Assembly: GCA_016806715.1 (NCBI GenBank)
Contig: CP060531.1
Location: 1,163,966 to 1,227,965, forward strand
DNA length: 64,000 nucleotides
Direction: 5' to 3'
Origin: Thermoplasmatales archaeon
Lineage (GTDB): Archaea; Thermoplasmatota; Thermoplasmata; Thermoplasmatales; Thermoplasmataceae
A program made the translations under genes and the position numbers. Shown here piece after piece: positions 26,062-36,062 of this stretch. Positions within the stretch are counted from its first letter, which is position 1; each line of letters starts with the position of its first letter. Under the pieces are notes generated by a model. The model ran no database searches, had not been told where the DNA came from, and was given only the letters and a program-made list of their open reading frames with translations.

Positions 26062-26712
26062 ATGCGTGTATCCCCGTCCATAATATCCGCAAGACTTTAT
26101 GATCTTCAGGGAGAAATAAGGCAATGTGAGGAGGCGGGTGCATCATCCTTCCACCTGGACGTTATGGATGGACATTTTGTTCCAAACCTCACAATAGGGC
26201 CGGATTTTGTAAAGGCCGTTAAGCACTGCTCCCACATACCATTGGAGACGCACTTGATGATCGATCGGCCAGATAAGTATTACATGGTATTTGTGGACGC
26301 AGGGTCTGATGTTATCATGGTACATTACGAGACTCCCATTGACGTGGTCTCTCTCTTTCGTAAGCTTGATCATGAAGGGGTAAAGAGGAGTCTGGTGATC
26401 AATCCCGAGACGCAGATCAGGGAGGTAGAAGACCTGATTCCGGGTTGCAGTTCATTGCTGGTGATGTCAGTACACCCAGGTTTTTCAGGGCAGAAATTCA
26501 TAACGGACTCCGTAGGGAAGCTCAAGGAAGCAAGGGAATTCCTCAATGAAAATGCCCCCGACACCCTTCTTGAGATAGATGGCGGAATAAACCTTGAAAC
26601 GGGAAAACTATGTGCTGAAGCTGGCGCGGATGTCCTCATCTCAGCTTCATACATTTTCGGGAATGAAATAGCGAAATCGATCACAAGCCTCAGGAACCTG
26701 CAGAAACACTAA
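26062..26712 (+). CDS. rpe: Ribulose-phosphate 3-epimerase
   Basis: 216 aa TIM barrel. Conserved blocks: VSPSIISARLYDL (start), FHLDVMDGHFVPNLTIGPDFV (metal-binding HxD and DG, about residue 33), LETHLMIDRPDKY, VMSVHPGFSGQKFI (about 140) and LEIDGGINLETG with the catalytic aspartate (about 175). Interconverts ribulose 5-phosphate and xylulose 5-phosphate in the pentose phosphate network. Family proteins begin at the MRVSPSI segment, so ATG 26062 is preferred over in-frame starts at 25990 and 26038. Confidence 0.94.
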   Translation: MRVSPSIISARLYDLQGEIRQCEEAGASSFHLDVMDGHFVPNLTIGPDFVKAVKHCSHIPLETHLMIDRPDKYYMVFVDAGSDVIMVHYETPIDVVSLFRKLDHEGVKRSLVINPETQIREVEDLIPGCSSLLVMSVHPGFSGQKFITDSVGKLKEAREFLNENAPDTLLEIDGGINLETGKLCAEAGADVLISASYIFGNEIAKSITSLRNLQKH

Positions 26713-27686
26713 TTTTCGAGTATTATCCTCCCACCCACTTTTGTCTCAAAGAATCCCATCGCATCCTTCAGGTCATAAAGGTTGAATTTTTTTGCAACCC
26801 TAACCATGAAGGATTTCCTTGCTGTCATCTTTATCAGTTCAACAAGCTCCTTCCGGTTTCCTCCAGTTGATCCTATCATCTGTATTTCCCTCGTATACAG
26901 GTCTCCTATATCGAGTTTTGATTCCCTTCCAGTCTGTACACCGAAGGTCACTATTGAACCGCCATTTGTTACATGCTTTACGGAATTTTCCCAGAATGAG
27001 GCACCCAAAGAATCTATCACGATGTCTACCTTGAAATTATCCGGTATCCCATTGGGACTGAATACTTCTGTTGCACCGAATTCAGTCACCCAGCTGTTCC
27101 TGGAAACTGCATATACTTCAAGACCCATGGAAGCCGCAATCTGCATTGCAAATGTACCCGTGTTGCCAGACGCTCCGTAAACAAGTACGCTCTGGCCTGG
27201 CGCCGCGTTGGCACGTTTCAATGCATGATATGCGGTAAGGCCACCCACTGGAAGGCTCACTGCGATATCACTGTCCATATCGCGGTCCAGCTTGAAGACC
27301 TGCTTTTCAGGCACTGACACATAATCGGTATAGCCACCGTTGCTGACAACTCCCCAGATACCGCCATTCGGGCACAGGTATTCCCGTCCACTGAGGCAGT
27401 ATTCACAGGTGCCATCAAAAACGCGCGGATAAATGATGACAGCATCGCCCTTCTTCACGTGTTTCCCATCTGTTTCCACTGTACCGTATATTTCAGAACC
27501 AGGAACATGAGGAAGTGGAGCGAGGTTGTACAGTATCTTCCCATTGATCACGTTATAATCCACCGGATTCAGCCCTGCCTTCTTTACCCTGATGGTCACG
27601 TTTCCTTCAATTTCTGCAGGTTTCTGGGTTTCCTCTATTCTGAGGTTTTCCTTTCCGAACGGAGACGATATCACAAAACTTTTCAT
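26709..27686 (-). CDS. Zinc-type alcohol dehydrogenase / quinone reductase-like protein
   Basis: 325 aa medium-chain dehydrogenase. GroES-like part: KKAGLNPVDYNVINGK, HVPGSEIYGTVETDG; four cysteines spaced as a structural zinc loop (CEYCLSGREYLC plus none further) are only partial; Rossmann part SVLVYGASGNTGTFAMQIAA (about residue 155). Substrate unknown; NAD(P)H-dependent oxidation or reduction is expected. The frame is open 46 codons upstream, but ATG 27686 has a TATA-like AATAAAAAG 25 nt before it and matches the family N-terminus (MKSFVISSPFG). Divergent from xerA. Confidence 0.85.
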   Translation of the reverse strand: MKSFVISSPFGKENLRIEETQKPAEIEGNVTIRVKKAGLNPVDYNVINGKILYNLAPLPHVPGSEIYGTVETDGKHVKKGDAVIIYPRVFDGTCEYCLSGREYLCPNGGIWGVVSNGGYTDYVSVPEKQVFKLDRDMDSDIAVSLPVGGLTAYHALKRANAAPGQSVLVYGASGNTGTFAMQIAASMGLEVYAVSRNSWVTEFGATEVFSPNGIPDNFKVDIVIDSLGASFWENSVKHVTNGGSIVTFGVQTGRESKLDIGDLYTREIQMIGSTGGNRKELVELIKMTARKSFMVRVAKKFNLYDLKDAMGFFETKVGGRIILEN

Positions 27687-27787
27687 GATAACATGAATGA
27701 TGGCAGAATAAAAAGTGTTTCTGAGATCGTACGGCAGTAAGGGCAACAATCCTGATATAATGATTAAGACATGCATGGTTGCATCCC

Positions 27788-28633
27788 ATGGCAGAAAACC
27801 AGGCAGTAAAATCATTTGAGTCATATATGGTGGCTGAACGCAAGAGCCGGTACACGATCAAGGAGTACCTGTTTCTGGTGGGGCATTTCCTTGATTACGT
27901 GAAAAAAGATCTGCCTGATATAGATGCTTTTGACATTGAGCGGTTCAAGAAGTTTCTGGCCACTGAGAAGAATTACTCAAAGAGCAGCCAGTACCTGGCA
28001 GTAAAGGCAATAAGACTTCTTTACAGGTCCAGATCCATTTTACCGCCACCTAACCTCACACCGCCAAAACGTTCGAGGAAAATGCCATTATACCTCAGCG
28101 AGACAGAAGCAGGGCAGCTCATTGAAAAAGCTAAAGGTAACTATAAAAATCTTGCAATAATATCAATGCTGCTTTACACCGGAATAAGGGTAGGCGAACT
28201 GTGCAAGCTGGACATAGATGACGTAGACACAGAGTCCGGCATAGTGAGAATCATGGCTGGTAAGGGCGACAAGGACCGGATAGTTATAATCTCCAAGCAG
28301 CTTTCAGCACTTATTGATAGTTACATCGCAACAAGGCAACTTATTGATACAGAATCAAAAGCCCTGTTCGTAAGCTCCAGGAAGAGGCGATTTGACACAT
28401 CCACTGTGGAGAGGATCATCCGGAAAGCCGGAATCGATGCGGGTATTTCCAAGAGGGTAACTCCGCACGTGCTGAGGCACACCTTTGCAACATCCGTTCT
28501 AAGGAACGGTGGAGACATAAGGTTCATCCAGCAGATACTGGGTCATTCAAGCCTTGCCACCACGCAGATATACACACACATAGACGAAAATGTGCTAAAA
28601 GAGATGTATCAGAAATTCGGTCCCAGGTTCTAG
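27788..28633 (+). CDS. xerA: XerA-like tyrosine recombinase
   Basis: 281 aa, single-protein archaeal Xer recombinase. N-terminal SAM-like core-binding domain (residues 1-85), then the catalytic domain with all expected residues: Arg in LLYTGIRVGELCKLDIDDVD (about 138), Lys in AGKGDKDRIV (about 162), HVLRHTFATSVLRNG (HxxR, about 229), GHSSLATTQIYTH (His/Trp position and nucleophile Tyr, about 255-265). Resolves chromosome dimers at dif in archaea. No adjacent integrated element is seen, so a housekeeping role is likelier than integrase. ATG 27788 has a TATA-like run about 30 nt upstream. Confidence 0.92.
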   Translation: MAENQAVKSFESYMVAERKSRYTIKEYLFLVGHFLDYVKKDLPDIDAFDIERFKKFLATEKNYSKSSQYLAVKAIRLLYRSRSILPPPNLTPPKRSRKMPLYLSETEAGQLIEKAKGNYKNLAIISMLLYTGIRVGELCKLDIDDVDTESGIVRIMAGKGDKDRIVIISKQLSALIDSYIATRQLIDTESKALFVSSRKRRFDTSTVERIIRKAGIDAGISKRVTPHVLRHTFATSVLRNGGDIRFIQQILGHSSLATTQIYTHIDENVLKEMYQKFGPRF

Positions 28634-29682
28634 TTCTTCCTGTTTACCAGATAATCGGCAAACCAGTCCAGGAAATTTTTTACCTCCGGATTTCCCCTGA
28701 TCTTTTGAAGGTGATCCCTGGCATCCCTGACCAGTTTCGAAGTCATCTCCTTTGAGTAGTCGAGGGACCCCGTGCTGATCACAATATTCCTGATCCTTTC
28801 GAAATCGTTGTCAGATACATTCCCGCTTTTCAGGCATTCCCGTATGAACCTCGCATCGGCAACCGGTGATCTCTCAATAGCCTTCAGCATCAGCAAAGTT
28901 TTCTTTCCCTCATTAACGTCGCTCTTCACGGATTTTCCTGTAACCGCTTCTTCACCAAACAGTCCTATTATATCGTCCTGAAGCTGGAACGCAACTCCAA
29001 GGGAGTCGCCGAAAGCAAGCAGTTCACTTATATCTTCCTCAGTTCCGCTGAGTATCGCACCCATCTTCAGCGGACCTTCAACAGTATACTTCGCGGTTTT
29101 CCAGAGGTGCAGTGTCATCAGGTTTTCTTCATTGAAACCGTCATTAAAAGATGATTCAATATCTATGAGCTGCCCGTATCCAGTCTTCTCAATAATGTTG
29201 GAGAGTTCCAGTGACGCAAGGTAGGCCTGCCGGAACGGTACTCCGGATTCGAGAATAGCCTGGTGAGCGTAGCTCTCAGCAAGGTCACCTGCAACGATCG
29301 CAAGGTTTTCCGCAATCCTCTTCACCGCCTTGGTCCTGCCTGAAAGTGAAGCCTCAACCTGTTTGTGGTAACTGGGTTTCCCCCGCCTGTAATCGCTCTG
29401 GTCAATTATGTCATCATGTATGAGGAGATAGGTCTGCAGTATCTCAATGCTAGCGGATGCCATAACAACGCCTTTTTCCTCACTGCTGTACAGGTCGTGT
29501 CCCATCTGGACCAATATAGGCCTAACTCTTTTTCCACCGTTAAGGGTAAAATCCCTTATCTTAGAAACCAGATCCAAAATGAATGGATCTGAAATCCCCT
29601 TCATTTTCCCGCGAAAGAACTCTGAAAGTGAATCTTCAATTATCTTCCTTTTTTCCAGCATAATGGTGCTATAATCACCCAA
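28630..29682 (-). CDS. Polyprenyl (geranylgeranyl/farnesyl) diphosphate synthase
   Basis: 350 aa trans-prenyltransferase. First aspartate-rich motif LLIHDDIIDQSDYRRGKPSY (about residue 92) and second QLQDDIIGLFGE (about 237), with LNGGKRVRPILV near residue 55. It condenses isopentenyl diphosphate units; the product, probably C20, feeds archaeal tetraether lipids and quinone tails. Chain length cannot be read with certainty. Overlaps the xerA 3' end by 4 nt, convergent. Confidence 0.93.
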   Translation of the reverse strand: MGDYSTIMLEKRKIIEDSLSEFFRGKMKGISDPFILDLVSKIRDFTLNGGKRVRPILVQMGHDLYSSEEKGVVMASASIEILQTYLLIHDDIIDQSDYRRGKPSYHKQVEASLSGRTKAVKRIAENLAIVAGDLAESYAHQAILESGVPFRQAYLASLELSNIIEKTGYGQLIDIESSFNDGFNEENLMTLHLWKTAKYTVEGPLKMGAILSGTEEDISELLAFGDSLGVAFQLQDDIIGLFGEEAVTGKSVKSDVNEGKKTLLMLKAIERSPVADARFIRECLKSGNVSDNDFERIRNIVISTGSLDYSKEMTSKLVRDARDHLQKIRGNPEVKNFLDWFADYLVNRKN

Positions 29683-29853
29683 AACAGACCACTCTTATTC
29701 GCCTATCATTGTATTTTTTCATATAACACTTTTGCCCATAATCACAGATATTCCATTAACAACCGGTTGATTTAACCGTTTGTCCCAGTGTCAGACCTAA
29801 CTGCACGAGATGGAAAAACTTGATTAACACCTGTCTGCTGGCATTCCGCTGAA

Positions 29854-30480
29854 ATGTTGCAATGCGGAATAGACGAGGCTGGCAGGGGTCCCGTGCTCGG
29901 GCCTATGGTCATAGCCATGGTATGCGCAGACGATAATGCTCTGAGAACCATGGGGGTAAGGGATTCCAAGGCGCTATCTCCACACCAGAGAGAAAGGCTT
30001 TTCACCCTCATTATGGGGGAGTCTCAAAGAGTTGTAACTGAAATTATCTCGTCATCAAAGATTAACGAAATGATGAAACAGATGTCCCTCAATGAAGTTG
30101 AGTATATCCATTACTCAAAGCTCATTAAGGAATCCACGGGAAAGGTGTATCTTGACTGCTTTGACACCTTGACCGAGAGGGCGGAAAGGCGCTTCCATAT
30201 GGAAACCGGGAAGGATGTGGTTTGCGAGCACAAGGCAGATGCAAAGTACCCCGCCGTGTCAGCAGCGTCCATAATAGCAAAGGTTACCAGGGACAGGGAG
30301 ATTGAGAAAATCAGGGAAAAGTTTGGGGAGGTCGGATCAGGCTATCCCTCTGATCCATATACAATAGAGTTCATGAAAAGGGCAGTCTCAACTGGTATTG
30401 ATATTTCAGGTATTGTGAGAACAGAGTGGGCCACTTTCAGGCGAATCAAGCAGGAAACAACCAATAGAAAGCTATTCTGA
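29854..30480 (+). CDS. rnhB: Ribonuclease HII
   Basis: 208 aa. Catalytic residues: DE in QCGIDEAGRGPVLGPMVIA (residues 6-7), aspartate in GKVYLDCFD (about 95) and the ADAKYPAVSAASIIAKVTRD block (about 128) with a further aspartate. C-terminal IVRTEWATFRRIKQ. Cleaves RNA in RNA/DNA hybrids, removing primers and single ribonucleotides. Spaced from the convergent prenyl synthase by 170 nt holding no gene. Confidence 0.95.
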   Translation: MLQCGIDEAGRGPVLGPMVIAMVCADDNALRTMGVRDSKALSPHQRERLFTLIMGESQRVVTEIISSSKINEMMKQMSLNEVEYIHYSKLIKESTGKVYLDCFDTLTERAERRFHMETGKDVVCEHKADAKYPAVSAASIIAKVTRDREIEKIREKFGEVGSGYPSDPYTIEFMKRAVSTGIDISGIVRTEWATFRRIKQETTNRKLF

Positions 30481-30546
30481 CCACACATGCTTCTGTAACG
30501 ACCTGAGTGAAAAAGAGTTAAAATAGGAGCATGGGGATCAACCCTC

Positions 30547-31245
30547 GTGGCAAAAGATTTCATTTTACAGGATAAGACAGAGCAGGCTGATGACTACAAT
30601 GAAAGAGGGATATCATACTTCAACCTCATGAAATATCCTGAAGCTATACAGCAGTTTACAAAGGCTATCAAGATCAATGGAAAAGATCCGGACTATTACT
30701 TCAACAGGGGCTTGACATATTATTCAATGAAGATGCTTGAGCAGTCCATTTCAGACTACCGCAAAGCAATAGAACTTTTCGGGGAACACTCCGATTACCA
30801 CAATGCGCTCGGTTCGGCACTTGAGGATCTGGGCCAGCTTGATGAAGCCATGTCGGAGTTCAATGAAGCTATCAAAATTGAGGGCGACGTGCCTGATTAT
30901 TATTATAACAGGGGAAACGTGTTCTGGAGAAAGAAGAACTTCGATGAGGCCATCAAGGATTACAGCAGAGCCGTTGACCTGAATTCGGCAGATCAGATAT
31001 TCATTTACAAACGTTACCAGGCATACCTTGAACTCAAGGAATATGAAAAGGCGCTCAGGGATATTGATGCAGCCCTGAAACTGGTGCCGGAAGGATACCT
31101 TTACAAGATGGAAAAGGCGAACCTTCTCGTGAAGCTTTCCAGAAGAGACGAGGCTGTCGCGTTGCTTGAATCAATAGTAGATACTGCCCCTGATGGAACA
31201 GCCATTCAGGACAGGATAGATGAGATCAGGGCTAACAAGCCATGA
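30547..31245 (+). CDS. TPR-repeat protein
   Basis: 232 aa made of about six tetratricopeptide repeats: AxxxxxxGxxYFNLxxYPEAIQQFTKAI (residues 15-45), then units starting near 48, 82, 116, 150 and 182, each with the A/G-Y-N-A-P spacing. No signal peptide. A protein-interaction scaffold; partner unknown. GTG start at 30547, 66 nt after rnhB on the same strand, possibly co-transcribed. Confidence 0.85.
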   Translation: MAKDFILQDKTEQADDYNERGISYFNLMKYPEAIQQFTKAIKINGKDPDYYFNRGLTYYSMKMLEQSISDYRKAIELFGEHSDYHNALGSALEDLGQLDEAMSEFNEAIKIEGDVPDYYYNRGNVFWRKKNFDEAIKDYSRAVDLNSADQIFIYKRYQAYLELKEYEKALRDIDAALKLVPEGYLYKMEKANLLVKLSRRDEAVALLESIVDTAPDGTAIQDRIDEIRANKP

Positions 31246-31247
31246 TC

Positions 31248-32003
31248 CTACCTGTACATAGATTCTTCTGATGGTTTCCCAGTTTTCTTCGCCTGGGCGT
31301 CTGCGTACTGTTTTATCACTGCCGACATCTCTTCATGCATCTTGTTTACGCTCTCCTGCAGCAGTTTTGTATCTACTTTTATTCCGGTCTTAAGCGTTAT
31401 GGCCTGGATAAGTGAAAGTGCAGATCCCGGGTCGGGTATATCAACAGAGCAAGGAGTTATCAGGGAACTTCCCTTGAAACCTTTTACGAGGCATTCATTG
31501 AGAAGGCTCCCGCCAATGCCGGTTATTATTGCTGACTGTGCCCCTGGGATGCCATTCTTTTTGCAGTTTTCCAGTTCTTCACTCTCAGCGATGCAGTAGG
31601 ACTTTCTTGTCTCCATTATCACATCCACTGGTATTCCATCAAGAATTATTATCTCGGAAGCGCTAATGCTCCTGGCCCAGTCTATAATGGATGCGGAAAT
31701 CTCGTAAAGTCCCAGGTCGCTGATTGGAACCTCGCTTATTATCGCAAGCGTATCGCCCTTCTTGTTGCTGTATATCCTGAACGGGTGGCGAAGCTTATTT
31801 CCGACAAAAACTGCAACCGGAGGGATGTAATGAGACCTGACATGCGCGACTTGGTGCATTCCAAGCTGTTCTATAAGGTACCCGACTGATAGCAGCCCAG
31901 CCATGGTGCTGCCAGCGAACCCGCCGATTATTATCGGGTGGTTGTACTCGCGCTTCTCAATCTCTACTACTGCCGTTGAAAATAGATCTGTCTTTTCGGA
32001 CAT
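31248..32003 (-). CDS. PAC2-family protein (proteasome assembly chaperone-like)
   Basis: 251 aa. The PAC2 pattern is clear: NHPIIIGGFAGSTMAGLLSVGYLIEQL (residues 21-47), RSHYIPPVAVFVGNKLRHPF, IIDWARSISASEIIILDGIP and IPGAQSAIITGIGGSLLNEC (about 153). Archaeal PAC2 members such as PbaB act as ATP-independent proteasome-related chaperones; psmA is at 6213 in this window. ATG at 32003 (MSEKTDLF) is preferred over an open frame 21 codons longer, which begins with hydrophobic sequence unlike the family. Confidence 0.82.
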   Translation of the reverse strand: MSEKTDLFSTAVVEIEKREYNHPIIIGGFAGSTMAGLLSVGYLIEQLGMHQVAHVRSHYIPPVAVFVGNKLRHPFRIYSNKKGDTLAIISEVPISDLGLYEISASIIDWARSISASEIIILDGIPVDVIMETRKSYCIAESEELENCKKNGIPGAQSAIITGIGGSLLNECLVKGFKGSSLITPCSVDIPDPGSALSLIQAITLKTGIKVDTKLLQESVNKMHEEMSAVIKQYADAQAKKTGKPSEESMYR

Positions 32004-32113
32004 TATTCCACAGGTATTAATGACAGGAAGCATAATTAATATTCTGTGCATAAAAATATCATGCAAAAAGGCAAGGTTATTACAATGAACGATAATTATG
32101 TTTACGTGATTTC

Positions 32114-33967
32114 GTGCAGGACACCATAGCTCTAAGGGAATACCAGAAAAATGTCATAGATTTTGTAACTGCCAGTGTCAGGCTAGGTGGCTCTGCCGCA
32201 GTGGAAGCGCCCACAGGATCCGGGAAGACAATAATGGGGCTTATTTCTGCACTTAACCTTTCGGATAATGGTGCCAGGAAAATCCTCTACCTTACAAGAA
32301 CCAATTCCCAGCAGGAACAGGTAATCAGTGAGTTGAGGAAAATTGGGAAATCTTTCGGAGTAAAGGCGGTAGCGCTGCAGGGCCGGACAAACCTCTGTGC
32401 GCTTTATAAGGAGGTGGAGGATTCGGCAGACTTTACAGCAGAGTCACTTTCAAGGTTCTGTTCCCTGCGGAAGAGGAAGGTAATGTCAGGTGACACTTCA
32501 GCTTGCAGGTATTTCAATGATACTGTAAGGTCGAAGGCCGTGCAGGGCTATCTATTCGATAACAATCCCACGGCAGAGGAATTCTTTGTCTATGCAAAGG
32601 AAAATGGATTCTGCGCGTACGAGAGCCTCAAGTTCTCATTGAAAGACGCAAACATGGTTATTGCCCCTTACGCATTGCTCCTCAATCCCGTGACTTCCGG
32701 GAGGCTTATATACAACTGGGGGGTTTCAAGGAACCAGTTAATTGTGATCTTGGACGAGGCGCACAATCTTCCCGATATCGCAAGGGAATTCGCATCCTTC
32801 TCGGTCAGCGTGAACCAGTTGAACATGGCAGAAAGGGAAAGCACGGAATTTGGTGATTTTGAACTTATGCAGCGAGTTAGAACATCAGATTTCATTGAAA
32901 TGCTCCGGAATGCAATATCAGATCTCGTCCGGGACAAAATAGGCGAAAGCGGAGAAGCCCGCATCAGGTTTGACGAGTTTCGCGAGTACATGATGATCGA
33001 GAATTCCATGAATTCAGAGAAATATCACAGCCTGGTAGACTACATGAGTATATTCGGGGATTACATAGCTGAGAAGCGTGAAAAGGATGGCAAGGTTCCA
33101 AGAACAGTTGTGCTGTCGGTAGCCGATCGCCTGCGGGCATGGGAAACGCTTGATGATGAAGTCTATGCCGCAATTGTTTCGAAGGATCGCCTTGGTACAA
33201 TTGAGGCAGTATGCCTCGACCCCTCGAAGATACTTGATCCATTGAGGGAATCCTGGACCATTCACATGTCAGGGACACTCGACCCTATCGAGGTGTACAA
33301 AAACGTGACGGGTTTCCCGGAAATGACCCACATGATTGTCCCGTATATTTTTCCGGAAGAGAACAGGAAGATAGTTTATGACGGAAGCATGACAACAAAA
33401 TATGATGAATTCGATGAGCGAGAAGCTTCGAAAATGCATGATATGATCGAGAACCTTATCACTAAGGTGGGACGAAACACCATCGTATTCTTTCCATCTT
33501 ACAGTACAATGGAAAAGGTCACCAGCCAGGGATTTGAATTCAGCTACTTTTCGGAGCGAAGGGACATAGATCAGGGCTCACTTATGGAAATGATCCGAAA
33601 ATTCAGGGCAGGTAAATCCGCTATCTTTGCGGTTTCCGGTGGAAGGATGTCGGAAGGCATGAATTTCCCCGGAGTAGAACTGGAAATGGTTATCATCGCA
33701 GGCATTCCGTACCCCAGGCCGGATGCAAGGCATAAGGCAATAATGGAATACTATGAGAGAAAATACGGGAATGGGTGGCTGTATTCGGTCATTTTTCCCA
33801 CAGCCATAAAAATGAAGCAGGCAATCGGGCGGCTGATCAGGAATGAAAATGACAGGGGCATGGCTGTGATTCTTGACAGGAGAGCTGCATCGTTCAAAAA
33901 ATATATGCCCGGTCTGGAACTGTCCACAAATCCGGAAAAGACGGTTTCTGACTTTTTCTCCAGGTGA
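32114..33967 (+). CDS. xpd: XPD/Rad3-family DNA helicase
   Basis: 617 aa superfamily 2 helicase. Walker A VEAPTGSGKTIMGL (about residue 31), motif Ia YLTRTNSQQEQV, four cysteines that ligate the 4Fe-4S cluster (in NLCALY, SRFCSL, TSACRY and GFCAYE, about residues 95-175), DEAH box VILDEAHNLPD (about 212), motif V region SGGRMSEGMNFPG and motif VI QAIGRLIRNENDRG (about 572). 5'-to-3' unwinding in repair. GTG start at 32114, with ATAATTATG about 25 nt upstream. Confidence 0.96.
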   Translation: MQDTIALREYQKNVIDFVTASVRLGGSAAVEAPTGSGKTIMGLISALNLSDNGARKILYLTRTNSQQEQVISELRKIGKSFGVKAVALQGRTNLCALYKEVEDSADFTAESLSRFCSLRKRKVMSGDTSACRYFNDTVRSKAVQGYLFDNNPTAEEFFVYAKENGFCAYESLKFSLKDANMVIAPYALLLNPVTSGRLIYNWGVSRNQLIVILDEAHNLPDIAREFASFSVSVNQLNMAERESTEFGDFELMQRVRTSDFIEMLRNAISDLVRDKIGESGEARIRFDEFREYMMIENSMNSEKYHSLVDYMSIFGDYIAEKREKDGKVPRTVVLSVADRLRAWETLDDEVYAAIVSKDRLGTIEAVCLDPSKILDPLRESWTIHMSGTLDPIEVYKNVTGFPEMTHMIVPYIFPEENRKIVYDGSMTTKYDEFDEREASKMHDMIENLITKVGRNTIVFFPSYSTMEKVTSQGFEFSYFSERRDIDQGSLMEMIRKFRAGKSAIFAVSGGRMSEGMNFPGVELEMVIIAGIPYPRPDARHKAIMEYYERKYGNGWLYSVIFPTAIKMKQAIGRLIRNENDRGMAVILDRRAASFKKYMPGLELSTNPEKTVSDFFSR

Positions 33968-34053
33968 GAGAACTGAGCATTTCGTTTCAGTGCTGAATGT
34001 GCCCTCCAAAAATTAAATACTCTACGGTTATTTAGTAATCCTCTGAATATAAG

Positions 34054-35847
34054 ATGCATGATCTTGCAAGCAGGATAGATAATTTCATTGCCAGGGGGCA
34101 AATTAGAAAGTGGGTTATTGTCGGTATCCTCATTGGAATCGCAGCGGGCCTCGGATCATATGCCCTATATTATGGTATAAAACTGTTCACGGTAATTATG
34201 TTGACGGGGATAACGGGTTTTACTCCTCCGGTTACTGCAGCTTCAGGCGGTTCTCCCACTTACGTTATAGCCAATTTTGATAGATTACTGATACCGGTGT
34301 CAACAACTCTTGGAGGGCTCATTTCGGGAATAATTGTGTACCGTTTCGCCCCTGAGGCGGAGGGTCACGGCACAGATGCTGCCATTGACGCCTTTCATAA
34401 CAAGAATGGTAAAATCAGGAGGCGTGTACCCCTTGTAAAAACCATTGCATCGGCTGTAACTATAGGATCTGGCGGGAGTGCCGGTAGGGAGGGACCTACT
34501 GCCCAGATCGCAGCTGGTTTTGGGTCATTTGTCGCAGACACTTTCAGGATGAACGATCACGATCGCAGGATAGCCATGGCTGCAGGCATAGGGGCAGGAA
34601 TAGGAAGTATATTCCTGGCACCACTGGGCGGTGCACTGCTAAGCACTGAAATCCTTTACAGGAAAGATTTTGAGGTCGATGCACTCATACCCTCAATCAT
34701 AGCGTCTGTTACAGGGTACATAATATTCGGGTACAATTTTCGATACCAGCCTCTCTTTTCAATACCCGGTGCCGGATTGCTTGGCTTCAGTCATCCGGAA
34801 TCCCTTCTGTTGTATTCACTGGTTGGTGTTGTTGCAGGTTTATTTGGCGTGTTTTACGTAATCTCTTTTTACGGGATACAACGCATTTTCAAGAGGGCAA
34901 GGAAGGTACCAAATTTTGTGAAACCTGCAATCGGTGGACTTATTGTCGGATTGATAGCTATATTCTTTCCACAGATCATGGGACTGGGATACGGGTGGGT
35001 GCAGTTGATATTCTACGAAAAGCTGTCGCTATTTCCTATCTGGCTTCTGCTGGGACTCATAATTGCCAAGATCGTTGCAACCTCTCTCACCATTGGCTCG
35101 GGAGCATCTGGCGGGGTATTTGCACCTGGTATGGTGACAGGTGCATTCGTTGGGGCGCTTATGGGCATAATCTTCGTGCCATTCTTCCCGTATCTCAATG
35201 TCGTTGAGGTGACAATAATTGGCATGATCTCGTTTTTTGGCGGGATATCCAAGGCCCCGATCTCCATCATAATAATGGGCACGGAGATGACGGGAGGTTA
35301 TACGCTTTTCCTGCCGCTAATGATCGCCACCGTGATCTCTTATTACATTTCCGGGCAGAAATACTCAATATACAGCAAGCAGCTTCCCAACAGGCAGAGT
35401 TCTCCCGCCCACAAACTGGAATACGAAAGGCCTATTCTTGACGACATAACGGCATACGAATCAATGAAGAGGGACTATTACTGGGTTTCCCCTGACATGC
35501 CATTGCGGGAGGCCCTTCAGACAATAAGGGAGAGCAAGACCAAGGGGGTGGTTGTTCAGGAAAACGGCCTTCTTATGGGGTTCCTTTCAGAAGAAGCTAT
35601 CAAGCCATCTATGGACATAGACAGCGTAAAGGTCAGGGATATAATGGATACTGACGTGAAGTACGTCAAGGCCAGTGCAACAATGCATACGGCCCTGGAT
35701 TTGCTGACCGCTACCACGACCGGCAAGCTAGTTGTGGTTGACGACGTAAACCCAAAAATCGTAATTGGGACAATTGGGTTAGCGGACATAGCCGAAGCAT
35801 ACAATCGAGAAATTCGGAAAATCAAGCAGAATCAGTCTGAGGATTGA
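34054..35847 (+). CDS. ClC-family chloride channel/transporter with CBS domains
   Basis: 597 aa. About ten to twelve membrane helices (residues 20-430) with the three ClC filter segments: GSGGSAGREGPTAQI (gating glutamate in REGP, about 150), GSGASGGVFAPGMVTGAFVG (about 350) and the N-terminal G-rich helix end. Residues 455-590 form two CBS domains (MKRDYYWVSPDMPLREALQ, VRDIMDTDVKYVKASATMHT), which bind adenine nucleotides in many proteins. Probably involved in ion or acid balance, relevant to an acidophile. ATG 34054 has TTATTTAG about 27 nt before it. Confidence 0.94.
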   Translation: MHDLASRIDNFIARGQIRKWVIVGILIGIAAGLGSYALYYGIKLFTVIMLTGITGFTPPVTAASGGSPTYVIANFDRLLIPVSTTLGGLISGIIVYRFAPEAEGHGTDAAIDAFHNKNGKIRRRVPLVKTIASAVTIGSGGSAGREGPTAQIAAGFGSFVADTFRMNDHDRRIAMAAGIGAGIGSIFLAPLGGALLSTEILYRKDFEVDALIPSIIASVTGYIIFGYNFRYQPLFSIPGAGLLGFSHPESLLLYSLVGVVAGLFGVFYVISFYGIQRIFKRARKVPNFVKPAIGGLIVGLIAIFFPQIMGLGYGWVQLIFYEKLSLFPIWLLLGLIIAKIVATSLTIGSGASGGVFAPGMVTGAFVGALMGIIFVPFFPYLNVVEVTIIGMISFFGGISKAPISIIIMGTEMTGGYTLFLPLMIATVISYYISGQKYSIYSKQLPNRQSSPAHKLEYERPILDDITAYESMKRDYYWVSPDMPLREALQTIRESKTKGVVVQENGLLMGFLSEEAIKPSMDIDSVKVRDIMDTDVKYVKASATMHTALDLLTATTTGKLVVVDDVNPKIVIGTIGLADIAEAYNREIRKIKQNQSED

Positions 35848-35909
35848 TGTTGCAACCCACATTCAATTCCAAAATATATATATTGATAGCACATAACTGG
35901 AAGACTGAT

Positions 35910-36062
35910 ATGTCCGGGAAATGGAGATCAATCTGTGCTCCTGTGAGCAACTGCCAAAATAAAGACGTACCGGAGCGCGCGGCTTTATCGAGCTTTCTGG
36001 GCATGTTTAGACTGAACACCGGACGCCGTTTACATGGAGCTAATGAATATGGCCGCAGTTAG
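35910..36062 (+). CDS. Possible 50-residue ORF
   Basis: ATG-initiated frame of 50 codons (starts MSGKWRSICAPVSNCQNKDV) whose start lies about 33 nt after an AATATATATAT box. It overlaps the start of the acetyltransferase gene in another frame. No family recognised, two cysteines. It could be a leaderless small gene, or only the 5' part of the acetyltransferase transcript. Confidence 0.2.
   Translation: MSGKWRSICAPVSNCQNKDVPERAALSSFLGMFRLNTGRRLHGANEYGRS

Noticed and set aside
27788-28633. XerA as the integrase of a mobile element
   Set aside because: No attachment-site repeats, tRNA gene or foreign genes flank it; neighbours are housekeeping genes.
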